From contig NC_062232.1 of NCBI RefSeq assembly GCF_902686445.1, positions 73,859,440-73,923,439 of the forward strand: a stretch of DNA of 64,000 nt, given 5' to 3'. A model generated the notes under the pieces. The model was given only the letters and a program-made list of their open reading frames with translations. It was not told the DNA's origin and made no database searches. The position numbers and the translations under genes were made by a program. The stretch is from Sciurus carolinensis (lineage: Eukaryota; Chordata; Mammalia; Rodentia; Sciuridae). Of this stretch, positions 1 through 12,200 are shown in pieces (positions within the stretch are counted from its first letter, which is position 1; the number at the start of each line of letters is the position of its first letter).

Positions 1-1190
1 ACTATTGGGCATAGACAGTGACTACCCATTCTGGTCAACTATTTTAAACACCTCATAGAAGAAATTGTCTTTGTTCCTCATTAATAATTTTTCCCTGTGT
101 GTACTTTGCATGTAGAGGAGGTGTGTGTGTGTATGACTTCCTTCTGTGCTGAATGGTTCATGGACATATATAGAAATATATATATTTTTTCTTTCTCTCT
201 CATTTTTAGCATTTTTTACTATATTTTTCTATGTCTTATTTCTTGAGAGCTTGGGGTTTTTAGTTTGTATATTTTGTTTCTGTTTTTTTTATTATTTTCA
301 ATTGTTTATTCCTCTTGTTCTTTCTCTCTTCTCATGCGAATGGCCAAATTCTATTGTTCTCTCTTTGTCTATCACATTACTTTGCTTCTCCTAATTTTCC
401 CTCTTCCATATAAACATCACCTACTACCTTTCTTCTGCATTCTCCCTGTTCACTTTTTGTAATTATCAACTCTTTTCTACCTTTCTAACGTTTTCTTTTC
501 TTCTAATTAGCTGTATTTTTACCAACTTTCAGAACTAATGTTTTTATATAACTACTGTCTTCACCATTAATGCTGATGAAATCATTACTGCTGTGGATGA
601 TATGCTGACACCTAATATTCTAAAACAGATCTAGTCCATGGTTATTGTTTTTATTATTGACAATTGCTGATCCCACCATTCCTGCTATTTGGTGACAGTT
701 AATGTTGAAAATGTCACAGTTGGAACCAGGTATTTAATACCTGTGCATTGTTTGCTATGGTTGTTACAATTGTAATAATTGTAATACAATTATTTTGCCC
801 TATTATGTGAGGTTCTGGGAACCTACGAGCACACTAAAAGTTCATAGATTAGTGACTCTGCTGCTTAACTAAACTCAACCAAGAGAGAGAAGATCTTCTC
901 CACACATAAATTAATGACAATCACCAGCTATAATTTAATACAAAGAATGGAAGATACAAAAGACAAAACTGAAGATTAGACTATGTAACTCCCACCCCAT
1001 TCAAGCTGGGGTAACCATTAATATACTACAAACATAGTAGATATCTGCTGTCCAATCTAGTTCATATTTTTTACTGTTGGTACATTCATTAAATGCTGAG
1101 TCCACCATTCCTATATAGGTTGCAAATAGTTTTACAGATGTCAAAGCAGACATCAGACATTTATTGTAAAGCCATATATCTGTTGAAGCC
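1..1190. other. Unassigned AT-rich DNA, no gene
   Basis: A pyrimidine-rich stretch (about 180-540) is followed by mixed AT-rich sequence. Only short open frames occur, with low-complexity Phe/Leu/Ser-rich translations typical of T/C-rich DNA. No splice-bounded exon or RNA gene could be recognised. Because an old sense L1 begins near 1190, part of this may be that element's degraded 5' UTR, but I could not align it to anything else in the window. Confidence 0.5.
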
Positions 1191-2029
1191 TAGTGCCACT
1201 CCTGGCTCTTCTCCACACTCTTTGAGGGGCTGGAAAGACATTGGGACACTTCAGGAACACAGAGTGAGATTCTGTATCTAAGAAATACTCACATCTCAAC
1301 CAAGGAACAGTGAATCTCACTCCACACAAAATGTACTCAACATGTGCCCTGATATTACTGCACTTCAAAAACCGAGGAGACAAAAGCCCTAAACCAACAA
1401 CAAGGATCCAAGGAAGAAAAGTTAAAGAGGGATTTCAGGTTCCACCCCTGGTATCTACTCATATATAAAAAAACAGAGCAGTCCCAGAAAAAATAAGATA
1501 CGCACAAAGACACACATAAAAAAGAGGTAGGGGAATCCAGTTCAATTGATGTGCAAGTCCAAGATCTCTGGGAATATGAGAAAATAGGCAAACAAATCCC
1601 CCAACAAATCCACAATCCTCCAACAGAGGACCCCACTGATGGTGATGTCGACAAAATCCCAGAGAAAGATTATTAAAAAACTGATTATTAAAGTGTTCAA
1701 AGAACTGAAAGAAAAACTAAGGACACAATTATGAGAGCACATATGGGAGATAAAAAGCCACTTTAATAGACATAGAAACAGTGAAAAAGAACCAAGCCAA
1801 ATTCCTAGGAATGAAAGACACAATTGATCAAATTTAAAATGTAATTGCAAGCATCACTAACAGATTAGATTGCATAGAAAATAAAACCTTACCCTTCAAA
1901 GACAGAACTTCAGGCCTTAAAGGCAGGGTATGTGAACTTGAGTACACAGAATGAAATAAAGGAAAAAATATATAACATGACCAGAAAATAAAATAACTCT
2001 GGGAATACATTAAAAGACCAAAACTGAGT

Positions 2030-2236
2030 CAGGCACAGTGGCACACAGCTGTAATCCCAGCAGCTCTGGACCCTATGGCAGGAGGATCATGAGTTCAAAA
2101 CTAGCTTCAGCAACTTAGCAAGGTGCTAAACAACTCAGTGAGACCCTGTCTCTAAATAAAGTACAAAATAGGGCTGGGGATGTGGCTCAGGTTTGAGTGT
2201 CCCTGAGTTCAATCCCTTGTTACCTGCCCCCCAAAA
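2030..2236 (+). mobile_element. B1-dID type SINE inside the old L1
   Basis: The left part is a 7SL-derived B1-like monomer (CAGTGGCACACAGCTGTAAT, then the AGCAACTTAGCAAGGTGCTA region). The right part begins GGGCTGGGGATGTGGCTCAG and ends in the GTTCAATCCC tRNA B-box-like motif. A short imperfect TSD (gaccaaa-a/g-ctgagt) is visible at 2015-2029 and 2237-2251, so insertion into the L1 was a separate L1-mediated event. Confidence 0.85.
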
Positions 2237-4192
2237 TGACCAAAGCTGAGTATCATTTTAATAGAAGAGAACATGGAGATACAAATTAAAGGTATACAGA
2301 ACATTTTAAATGACATACTTACAGAAAACTTTTCCCATAACAAAAATGAGATAAACATGCACTTACAGGAGGCTTACAGTACCCCAAATAGACATATTCA
2401 AATGAGATGCTCTCCAAAGCATATCATAATAAAAATTTCTAACACAGAAATAAGGAAAGAATATTAAATGCTCCATGAGAGAAAAATAAGGTCACATTTA
2501 GAGACAAACCAATAAGATTCACATTCTAATTCTCATTGCAGATTCTAAAATCAAGGAGGGTCTGGAATGAAATATTCAAAGTCCTGAAAGAAAGCAACTG
2601 CCAGTCAAGGTTACTGTACCCAGTAAAACTCAATTTCAAATTCAAAGGGGAAATAAAATTTTTTCATAACAAGAATAAAGTAAAAGAATGGATGAGTACC
2701 AAGAAAGCATTAGAAAGAATACTGAAAAATAAACTGCACACAGAGGAACTAAAAAACATTTCCCAAAACTTCCAAACAGAGGAAATTCAATAGAACAATA
2801 ATCCACTAAATGAGAATCAAGACACGCTTAAATATAACAAAAAATCAAAATGGCAGAAAACCACAAGCACATATTCATGCTGGTGCTGAATTTTCATGTC
2901 TCATCTCCCCAATTAAATGACACAGATTAGCAGAATGTACTAAAAAAAACACAAGATTCAAATGTCTTTACAAGACTCATGGGCAAAGACATACATAGAA
3001 TGAAGGTAAAATGATGGGAAAAAGTAGTCCATGCATATAGACCCTGAAAACAAGCAGGAATAACAATTGTCATATTTGACTAAGCAGATTGCAAGTGAAA
3101 ATTTATTAGAAGAGATAAAGTTGACCACTACGTTCTGGTAAAGTGTACAATCCAACTACTAGATAAAATGGTAGTAAACATGTATGTCCCAAATATCAAC
3201 ATGCCCAAATACATGAAAAAAAATTACTCCATGATATTAAATACCAAATAGACCCCAACACAATAATACAGGGTGATTTCAACACACCCATATCATCAAT
3301 GGACGGGCCATCAAAATATAAAATTAGTAATGATATCTCCAACCTAAACAACATTACAAATCAATTGAACCTTACAGACATCTACAGAATATTTCACCCC
3401 TAAAGAGTTGAATTTACCTTCTATCAGCAGCACATGAATTTTTTTTACAAAATAGATCATATTCTGGGACACAAATCAAATTTATATAATCTCATGTATC
3501 CTATCAGATAATAATGATTTAAACTAGAAATCAACAGAAAGATAATAGAAATCACATAAACATATATAGACTGACTATTACTCTCTTAAATGAAGACTGG
3601 ATCAAAGAAGAAATGAGAATAGAAATCAATAAATTTTGGAAATAAACAAGAAGAGAGATATGAAATATCAAAATTTCTGGGACTGTACAAAAACAGTATC
3701 TAAGAGGAAAATTTATAGAATCGAGTGCCTAATTTAAAAAGATAGGTTCCAAATAAACTTGTGCTCCACCTCAAGGCCTTAGAAAAAGAAAAACAAACTA
3801 ACTTCAAAACCCGTAGAAGACAAGAAATACTTAATATCAGTGCCAAAAATCAATGATTTTGAGAATAAGAAAGCAATACACAGGATGAATGCGATGAAGA
3901 GCTGGTTCTTTGAAATAATAAGATTGGCAAACCCTTAGCCAAACTAAATGAAAGAGGAAGACCCAAATCAAAAAGATCAGAGATGGAAAAGGAGATATCA
4001 CCACAGACACTACTGAAATCCATATAATTATCAGAACTTGCTTTGAAGACATACTACAATGAACTAGAAAATCTGAAAGGCATTGACAAATTAATAGACA
4101 TATTTGACTTGACCAAATTGAATCAGGAAGATTCAGAAAACCTAAACAGATCAATATCAAGTAATAAAATTGAAAGAGCAATAAAATAATTT

Positions 4193-4236
4193 CAGAAAGA
4201 AAGAAAGAAAGAAAGGAAGAGAAAGAAAAGAAAGGC
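4193..4236 (+). repeat. (GAAA)n microsatellite
   Basis: Interrupted GAAA/GGAA repeats lie within the ORF2 relic of the old L1. They replace coding sequence just upstream of the region homologous to the KSPGPDGF block of the intact-frame L1. Confidence 0.85.
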
Positions 4237-6985
4237 CCAGGACCAGATAGATTCTTAGCTGACTTCTACCAGACCTTTACAGAGGAACTAAAACCAGTCT
4301 CTTAAAAATTATTACATGAAATTAAAAGGGAGAAAACACTCCTAAATGTATTTATGAAACCAGTAAAACCCTAATAGCAAAACCATACAAAGAAACATCA
4401 AGTAAAGAAAACTAGAGACAAATATCACTGATGAACATAGATGCAGAAATTCTTAATAAAATAGTAGTGATCTGCATTTAAAAACACATCCAAATGGTAA
4501 TACATCATGATCAAGTGGGCTTCAAGTGAGTCCAACATACACAAATCAACAAATGCAACTCACCACTTAAACAGAATTAAGGTCAAGAATCGCATGATCA
4601 TCTCAATAGATGAAGAAAAGATATTTGATAAAATACAGGTCCCATTCATGTATAAAAGGCTGGAGAAGCTAGGGATTGAAGGAACTTGCCTCAACATTAT
4701 AAAGGCCATTTATGACAAACCCAAAACTAACAACATACTATATGGAGAAAACTAAAAATATTTCCTCTAAAATCAGGAATTAGGCATGGCTCTTCACTAT
4801 CATCACTCCTATTCAATATAGTCCCTAAAATATTAGCCAGAGTGATTAGGTAAGAAAAGGAAATCAAAGGGAAGCAAATAGGAAAAGAAGAAATCAAACT
4901 CTCTCTGCTGATGACATGATTCTCTACTTCAGAGACTAAAAAACAACCCAACCAGAAGACTTCTAGAGCTGATACATGAGTTCAGAGATGTAGCAGGATA
5001 CAAGGTCAACACCTATAAAGAAAAAGCTTTCCTGTACTCCAACAGTCAATCAGCTGAGGAAGAAATCAGGAAAATAATACCATTCATAATACTCTCAAAA
5101 AATAAAATATTTGGAAATTAATCTAACCAAAGAAGTAAAAGTGCTATACAATGTAAATTTAGAACACTGAAAAAAGAAATTGAAGACCTTAGAATATGGA
5201 AAAACACCCCATGTTCTTGGATCAGAAGAACTAATATTATCAAAAGGCCGTATTACCCAAAGCAATATACAGATTCAATGCAATCTCCATCAAGATACCA
5301 ACAACATTATTCACAGAATAGAAAACACAATTCTTAATTTCATGTGGAAGAATACAAGACCCAGAACAGTCAAAGCAACCCTAGGCAAGAAAGGAAAAGC
5401 AGGAGGTATCACAATACCTGACCTGAAATTATACTACATGCCTGTAGTAAAAACACAGCATGACATTGTCATCAAAATAGACATGAAGACCAGTTGAACA
5501 GAAGAGAAGACACACAGACAAATCCACATAACTATAGCCATCTGATATTTGACAAAGGTACCAAAAATATATTTTGGAGAATAGACAGAGTTTATAACAA
5601 ATGGTGCTAGGAAAACTATATGTAGAAAAACAAAGCTAGACACTTATCTCTTACCCTACACAAAAGTCAAATCGAAGTGAATCAAAGACAAGAACTAGAC
5701 AGAAAACTTTACAACTGCCAGAAGCATGCATAGGGTCAACACTCCATCACATAGTTGCTGGTGCCAACGTACTTAACAAGATCACCAAAGCACAAGAAAT
5801 AAAACCAAGAATCAATAAGTGGGATGCTATCAAACTAAAAAGCTTCTGCACAGCAAAGGAAATGATTAAAAGCATGAAGAGGAACCCAGAGAACAGGAAA
5901 ATATCTTCATCAGCTACTCCTTCAATAGGGGATTCATATCCAGAATATATAAAGAACTCTTAACACCAAAAAATCAAATAGCCCAATAAATAAATGGGCA
6001 AAATAACTAATCAGAAATTTCTCAAGAGAAGAAACACAAATGGCCAACCAATACATGAAAAAATGTTCAACATCTCTACCAACCAGAGAAATAGAAATCA
6101 AATCCATGTTAAGATTACATCTTACTCTTGTTACAATGGCAATGTTCATGTATACAAACAATAATAAATGCTGTTGAGGTTGTGGAGAAAAGGAACACTT
6201 GTACATTGTTGGTGGGAATTTAGAATACTACAACCACTCAGGAAAGCAATATGGAGATTCTGTAGAAAACTAGGGATCGAACCACTATATATCTGAGCTA
6301 TTCCACTCTGTGGTATTTTCACAAAAGATCTAAAATCAGCATTCTGCAACTTTCATAGCAACATAATTCACAATAGCTTAATTATGGAATCAAGCAAGTT
6401 GCCCATGAGTAGATGAATGAATTAAGAAATTGTGTATATATTCATTCTTCTCAGTCCTAAAAAAAATGAGATTATGGCATTTGCCAGTAAAAGGAAGGAA
6501 ATCGAAATTTTCATGTTAAATGAAATAAACCAAACTCAGAAACACAAAGTTTGAGTGTTTTCTCTCATATGAGGAAGCTAGAGTAAAATAAAGGACAGAG
6601 AGAAGGAATAATAGGATAACATAAATAAAGGGAAGATCAGTGATACAGAAGAAGAAGATTGATAGAGTGGAGCTATGGTTAAGGGGAGGCAATACAGAAT
6701 GGATTCTTTAAAAATCATGTTATGTGCATATATAAGTATACCACAGGGAACTTGACCTTTATGCATAGGTAGGAAAAAAACTATCAAATATAAATAGAGT
6801 AGCAAAAGTAAGTCTATCAGAGTAAAGGAAGAAGAATGTGAAAGGGAAGGGAGATTGGGAGGAAAAAGGAGGTGGGAAAAGAGTGAATTATGAACTAAAA
6901 TTGAATTCTATGCATGTACAAGTTTGTAGGGATGAATCCAACTACCATGTATATCTATGAATCTCTAATTTAATAAATAAATCAT

Positions 6986-7188
6986 CATAATAAGACAGGA
7001 AAGGGTAAGGACACTTCAATCATGAATTTCTGGGTCACTTCACAAAGCAGCAAACCTACAGTAGATAAAATCCTGATTTGGAGAGAGAGAAAATTATAAT
7101 GTGTCCTGATAACTCATTTTAGAATTTAACTTCTCTTTCTGACTTATACATATGTCTATATTTACAAAGTATATATTAGAAATATTCT
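6986..7188. other. Short unique spacer between two L1 elements
   Basis: AT-rich sequence with no recognised repeat or reading frame; it is the pre-insertion site of the young L1. The nick site reads TTCT/AAATTCAG, in keeping with the loose T-rich/A-rich preference of L1 endonuclease. Confidence 0.6.
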
Positions 7189-7203
7189 AAATTCAGATAA
7201 ATC
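7189..7203. repeat. Left target-site duplication of young L1
   Basis: The 15-mer AAATTCAGATAAATC directly abuts the 5' end of the L1 and recurs exactly at 13388-13402 after the terminal A tail. An unmutated TSD of this length indicates a recent, complete insertion. Confidence 0.9.
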
Positions 7204-7208
7204 GGCGA

Positions 7209-7221
7209 TCCAAGATGGCGG
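7209..7221 (+). promoter_or_regulatory. YY1-like site in promoter monomer 1
   Basis: TCCAAGATGGCGG lies within the first 20 bp of the element and contains the AAGATGGCGGC core recognised by YY1. In human L1 a YY1 site in the equivalent place sets accurate initiation at +1. Binding here is inferred from the motif only. Confidence 0.65.
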
Positions 7222-7666
7222 CCTAGAGGGAGACTGCACCCCAAGTCGCTCCAGAACCCAGGAGTTAAGAAGGGGAGGCATTGAGAGACTCGGACTGAAA
7301 TAGAGCCACGGGTGAGTCTGCCCACTGGGTAAAGCTCGGCCCGGGTGGCAGGCCCAGATAGAGGTGGCTTATCGGAGCCGGGCAGGGCAGCTAGAGTCAT
7401 CCACAGGCAGCCCTGCGCACTCCGGCGGTGGGCCCCGCCCACACAGCCAGCTTCTCCAGGTTCTGGGAACGGAACTGGCCCCTAGTGAGAGCCTTTCTGA
7501 CCAGAACAAGCTCCGAGTCCCGGAGCCACTGCAGCGCAGCGTACTCCGGCAACGAACCAGCAGAGAGCCTCGATCCGCAAGCAGCCTCTGGGATCAGGGC
7601 AGGGCAGCCAGAGACCTCTTCAGGCGGCTCTGCCCACTCCGGCTGCAGGCTCTCTTCACGGGGCGA

Positions 7667-7679
7667 TCCAAGATGGTGG
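7667..7679 (+). promoter_or_regulatory. Altered YY1-like site in promoter monomer 2
   Basis: This is the second copy of the monomer head. It reads CCAAGATGGTGG instead of CCAAGATGGCGG; the change looks like C-to-T decay of a CpG and may weaken the site relative to monomer 1. Confidence 0.55.
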
Positions 7680-8137
7680 CTTAGAGGGAGACTGCACCCC
7701 CAGTCGCTCCAGAACCCAGGAGTTAAGAAGGGGAGGCATTGAGAGACTCGGACTGAAATAGAGCCACGGGTGAGTCTGCCCACTGGGTAAAGCTCGGCCC
7801 GGGTGGCAGGCCCAGATAGAGGTGGCTTATTGGAGCCGGGCAGGGCAGCTAGAGTCTTCCCAAGGTAGCCTTCACACTCCGGCAGTGGGCTCCTCCCACA
7901 CGGCCAGCTGCACGTTGCAGGCCCACAGTGAGAGCATTTCCGCACAGAGCCAGTTCCAAACCGTGGAACCAGTAGGGGGCTAGGGGCAGTTTTCTTCGGA
8001 TGAGCTGCTTTATCAGATTCTTCCAAGACATCAGGCTACTGAAGGCTGGGAGGTGATACACTGGAAATCTACCGGGACACTATAAGCCAATAGCGGAAAA
8101 CTGCAATATCTCAGGGTCCCACTGACAACTGACCAAT

Positions 8138-9185
8138 ATGAGAAAACAAGGGAAGAAAATGTCCCAAACAAACCTAGATACTACATCAATAAAACCCAAT
8201 GACAGCACAGCAGAAGAAATGTCAGAAAGGGAGTTCAGAATGTACATAATTAAAACGATCAGGGAAGCTAATGAGGAGATGAAAGAGTAAATGCAGGCAT
8301 TGAAGGAGGAGATGAAAGAGCAAATGCAGGCATTAAATGATCGCACCAATCAACAGTTAAAAGACCAAATACGGGAAGCAAGAGATCATTTCAATAAAGA
8401 GTTAGAGATACTGAAAAAAAAACCAAACTGAAATCCTTGAAATGAAGGAAACAATAAACCAAGTTAAAAACTCCATAGAAAGCATAACCAATAGGATAGA
8501 ACACCTGGAAGACAGAACCTCAGACATTGAAGACAAATTATTTAATCTTGAAAGCAAAGTTGGCCAAACAGAAAAGATGGTAAGAAATCATGAACAGAAT
8601 CTACAAGAATTATGGGATATCATGAAAAGGCCAAATTTAAGAATTATTGGGATTGAGGAAGGCTTAGAGAAACAAACCAAAGGAATGAACAATCTATTCA
8701 ATGAAATAATAACAGAAAATTTCCCAAATCTGAAGAATGAAATGGAAAATCAAGTCCAAGAGGCTTATAGAACTCCAAACATACAAAATTACAACAGACC
8801 CACACCAAGGCACATTATAATGAAAATACCTAACATACAAAATAAAGACAGAATTTTAAAGGCTGCGAGAGAAAAGAATCAAATTACATTCAGAGGGAAA
8901 CCAATAAGAATATCAGCAGATTTTTCAATCCAGACCCTAAAAGCTAGAAGGGCCTGGAACAACATATACCAAGCCCTGAAAGAAAACGGATGCCAACCAA
9001 GAATCTTATACCCAGCAAAACTTACCTTCAAATTTGACGATGAAATAAGATCCTTCCATGATAAACAAAAGATAAAGGAATTTACAAAAAGAAAGCCAGC
9101 ATTACAGAACATTCTCAGCAAAATATTCCATGAGGTAGAGATGAAAAACAACGATGCAAATCAGCAACAGGAGGCGCTAGCCTAA
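8138..9185 (+). pseudogene. L1-A ORF1 (RNA-binding/chaperone protein), broken
   Basis: ORF1p coats L1 RNA as a coiled-coil trimer with RRM and C-terminal domains. The start is ATG 8138, giving MRKQGKKMSQTNLD. Codon 51 (8288-8290) is TAA where the adjacent tandem copy has CAA, a Gln-to-stop transition. A second break lies in the nine-A run 8414-8422: one extra A shifts the frame, and the reading continues from 8442 to the stop at 9185. The coiled coil (about 8240-8580) is followed by the RRM motif PNLRIIGIEEG at 8631-8660 and a C-terminal domain with ARRAWNNIYQALKENGCQPR. Total length would be about 349 codons, normal for mammalian ORF1p. ORF2 begins about 31 bp downstream. Confidence 0.92.
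8270..8336 (+). repeat. 33-bp tandem duplication in ORF1 coiled coil
   Basis: The segment encoding EEMKE(Q/stop)MQAL is repeated in tandem with a 33-bp (11-codon) period; CAGGCAT recurs at 8294 and 8327. It lengthens the coiled coil in register with codons. One copy carries the inactivating TAA and the other the ancestral CAA. Confidence 0.85.
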
Positions 9186-9216
9186 AGGAATAGCCAAATA
9201 AAGGAGAAACCAAATC

Positions 9217-12200
9217 ATGTCAAAAACAAATATGAGTCAATTGACTGGGAATACAAATCATATCACAATAATAACCCTGAATGTCAATGGCCTGAATTCA
9301 TCAATCAAAAGACACAGACTAGCAGATTGGATTAAATATAAAATCCAACAATATGCTGCCTGCAAGAGACTCATCTCATAGAAAGAGACACCCATAGACT
9401 AAAGGTGAAAGGATGGGGAAAAACATACCATGCACACGGACTCAGCAAAAAAGCTGGAGTATCCATCCTCATCTCAGATAATGTGGACTTCAAACCAAAA
9501 CTAGTCAGAAGGGATAAAGAAGGACATTACATGCTGCTTAAGGGAAGCATAAATCAGCAAGACATAACAATCATAAATATCTATGCCCCGAACATTGGCT
9601 CATCCACGTACGTCAAACAAATCCTTCTCAATTCCAGAAATCAAATAGACCACAACACAATAATACTAGGCGATTTTAACACACCTCTCTCACCACTGGA
9701 TAGATCGTCCAAACAAAAATTGAATAAAGAAACTATAGATCTCAACAACACAATCAGCAATTTAGACTTAACAGACATATATAGAATATACCATCCAATA
9801 AAGAACAAATACACTCTCTTCTCAGCAGCACATGGATCCTTCTCTAAAATAGACCATATTTTATGCCACAAAGCTACTGTTAGCAAATACAAGAAGATAG
9901 AGATACTACCTTGTACTCTATCAGATCATAATGGATTGAAATTAGAAGTAAATGACAGAATAAAAAACAGAAACTTCTCCAATACCTGGAGACTAAATAA
10001 TACACTATTATATGATGAATGGATAACAGAAGACATCAGGAGGGAAATAAAAAAATTCTTAGAAGTAAACGAGAACAAAGACACATCATATCAAAATCTC
10101 TGGGACACTATGAAAGCAGTACTTAGAGGAAGATTTATTTCATGGGGTGCATTCAAAAAAAGAAGTAGAAATCAACAAATAAACGACTTAACACTACAGC
10201 TCAAAGCACTAGAAAAAGAAGAGCAGACCAATACCAAAAGTAGTAGAAGACAGGAAATAGTTAAAATCAGAGCTGAAATCAACGAAATCGAAACAAAAGA
10301 AACAATCGGAAAAATTAACAAAATAAATAGTTGGTTCTTTGAAAAAATAAATAAAATTGATAAACCCTTAGTCACACTAACAAAGAGAAAGAGGGAGAAA
10401 ACTCAAATTACTAAAATTCGGAATGAACAAGGAAACATCACAACAGACACGAGTGAAATACAAAACATAATTAGAAGCTATTTCGAAAATCTATACTCCA
10501 ACAAAACAGAAAACCTTGAAGACAACAACAAGTTTCTAGAGACATATGAACTACCTAAACTGAACGAGGAGGACATACACAACATAAATAAACCAATTTC
10601 AAGCAATGAAATAGAAGAGGTCATCAAAAGCCTACCAACAAAGAAAAGTCCAGGACCAGATGGGTTCTCAGCTGAGTTCTACAAAACCTTTAAAGAAGAG
10701 CTCATTCCAATACTCCTCAAACTATTACATGAAATAGAAGAGGAGGGAACCCTACCAAACTCGTTCTATGAAGCCAATATCACCCTGATACCTAAACCAG
10801 ACAGAGACACATCGAGGAAAGAAAATTTCAAACCAATATCCTTAATGAACTTCGATGCAAAAATTCTCAACAAAATTTTAGCAAATCGCATACAAATATA
10901 TATTAAAAAGATAGTGCACCACGATCAAGTGGGTTTTATCCCAGGGATGCAAGGTTGGTTCAACATTCGGAAATCAATAAATGTCATTCACCATATCAAC
11001 AGACTTAAAGTTAAGAATCACATGATTATTTCAATAGATGCAGAAAAAGCATTCGATAAAATACAACATCCCTTCATGCTCAAAACACTAGAAAAAATTG
11101 CGGTAGTGGGAACATTCCTAGATATTATAAAGGCAATCTACGCTAAGCCCATGGCTAATATCATTCTAAATGGTGAAAAACTGAAAGCGTTCCCCCTAAA
11201 AACTGGAACAAGGCAGGGATGCCCTCTTTCACCGCTTCTATTCAACATCGTCCTTGAGACTCTAGCCAGAGCAATCAGACAAACCAAAGAAATTAAAGGG
11301 ATACGAATAGGAAAAGAAGAACTCAAACTATCCCTGGTCGCTGATGACATGATTATATATTTAGAGGAACCAGGAAATTCCACCAGAAAACTTTTAGAAC
11401 TCATAAGTGAATTCAGTAAAGTAGCAGGTTACAAGATCGATGCTCATAAATCCAATGCATTTTTATACATAAGTGAGGAATCTTCAGAAAGAGAAATTAG
11501 GAAAAATACCCCATTCACAATAGCATCGAAAAAAATAAAATACTTGGGAATCAATCTCACAAAAGAGGTGAAAGACCTCTACAATGAGAACTACAGAACA
11601 CTAAAGAAAGAAATTAAAGAAAACCTTAGAAGATGGAAAGATCTCCCATGTTCCTGGATAGGCAGAATTAATATCGTCAAAATGGCTATACTACCTAAAG
11701 TGCTATACAGATTCAATGCAATTCCAATTAAAATCCCAATGATGTACCTTGCAGAAATAGAGCAAGCAATTATGAAATTCATCTGGAAGAATAAAAAACC
11801 TAGAATAGCTAAAGCAATCCTCAGTAGCAAGAGCGAAGCAGGGGGTATTGCAATACCAGATCTTCAACTCTACTACAAAGCAATAGTAACAAAAACGGTA
11901 TGGTATTGGTACCAAAATAGACAGGTAGATCAATGGTACAGAATAGAGGACATGGACACAAACCCAAATAAATACAATTTCTCATACTAGACAAAGGTTC
12001 CAACAATATGCAATGGAGAAAAGATTGTCTCTTCAACAAATGGTGCTGGGAAAACTGGAAAACCATATGCAATAGAATGAAATTAAACCCCTATCTCTCA
12101 CCCTACACAAAACTCAACTCAAAATGGATCAAGGACCTCGGAATCAGACCAGAGACCCTGCATCTTATAGAAGAAAAAGTAGGTCCAAATCTTCAACTTG

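Larger units (their letters stand above)
1190..6985 (+). mobile_element. Old, decayed L1 LINE (sense), with ORF1, ORF2 and 3' UTR relics
   Basis: This is a non-LTR retrotransposon remnant. Successive blocks match the order of the two better L1 copies downstream: ORF1-like sequence at about 1690-2800 (its C-terminal half is legible at 2536-2793), endonuclease-like sequence from about 2850, reverse-transcriptase sequence at 4507-4755 with the L1 pattern [16 protein letters not shown]-terminal ORF2 at about 5700-6540, and a purine-rich 3' UTR ending near 6985. Stops and frameshifts occur every 50-100 codons, so it is long dead. A SINE interrupts ORF1 at 2030-2236 and a GAAA microsatellite has expanded inside ORF2. 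The 5' edge is uncertain. Confidence 0.85.
7204..8137 (+). promoter_or_regulatory. L1-A 5' UTR / internal promoter with two tandem monomers
   Basis: A GC- and CpG-rich block stands out from AT-rich surroundings. A unit beginning GGCGATCCAAGATGGCGGCC (7204) recurs at 7662 as GGCGATCCAAGATGGTGGCT, a period of 458 bp, and the two copies match closely for roughly 230 bp before diverging. A shorter motif, GGGCAGGGCAGC-AGAG, occurs three times (about 7380, 7598, 7838). This resembles the monomer-type L1 promoters of mouse in organisation, while the element-proximal CAAGATGGCGG resembles the YY1 site at the 5' end of human L1. Transcription presumably starts at one of the monomer heads. Confidence 0.85.

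Noticed and set aside
146..462. Hydrophobic Phe/Leu-rich small open frames resembling membrane proteins
   Set aside because: T/C-rich DNA automatically gives Phe/Leu/Ser/Cys-rich translations; no conserved start or neighbours.
7364..7742. Sense open frames of 104-106 codons in the L1-A 5' UTR
   Set aside because: They lie in GC-rich promoter monomers with few stops, have no family resemblance and end within the duplicated unit.
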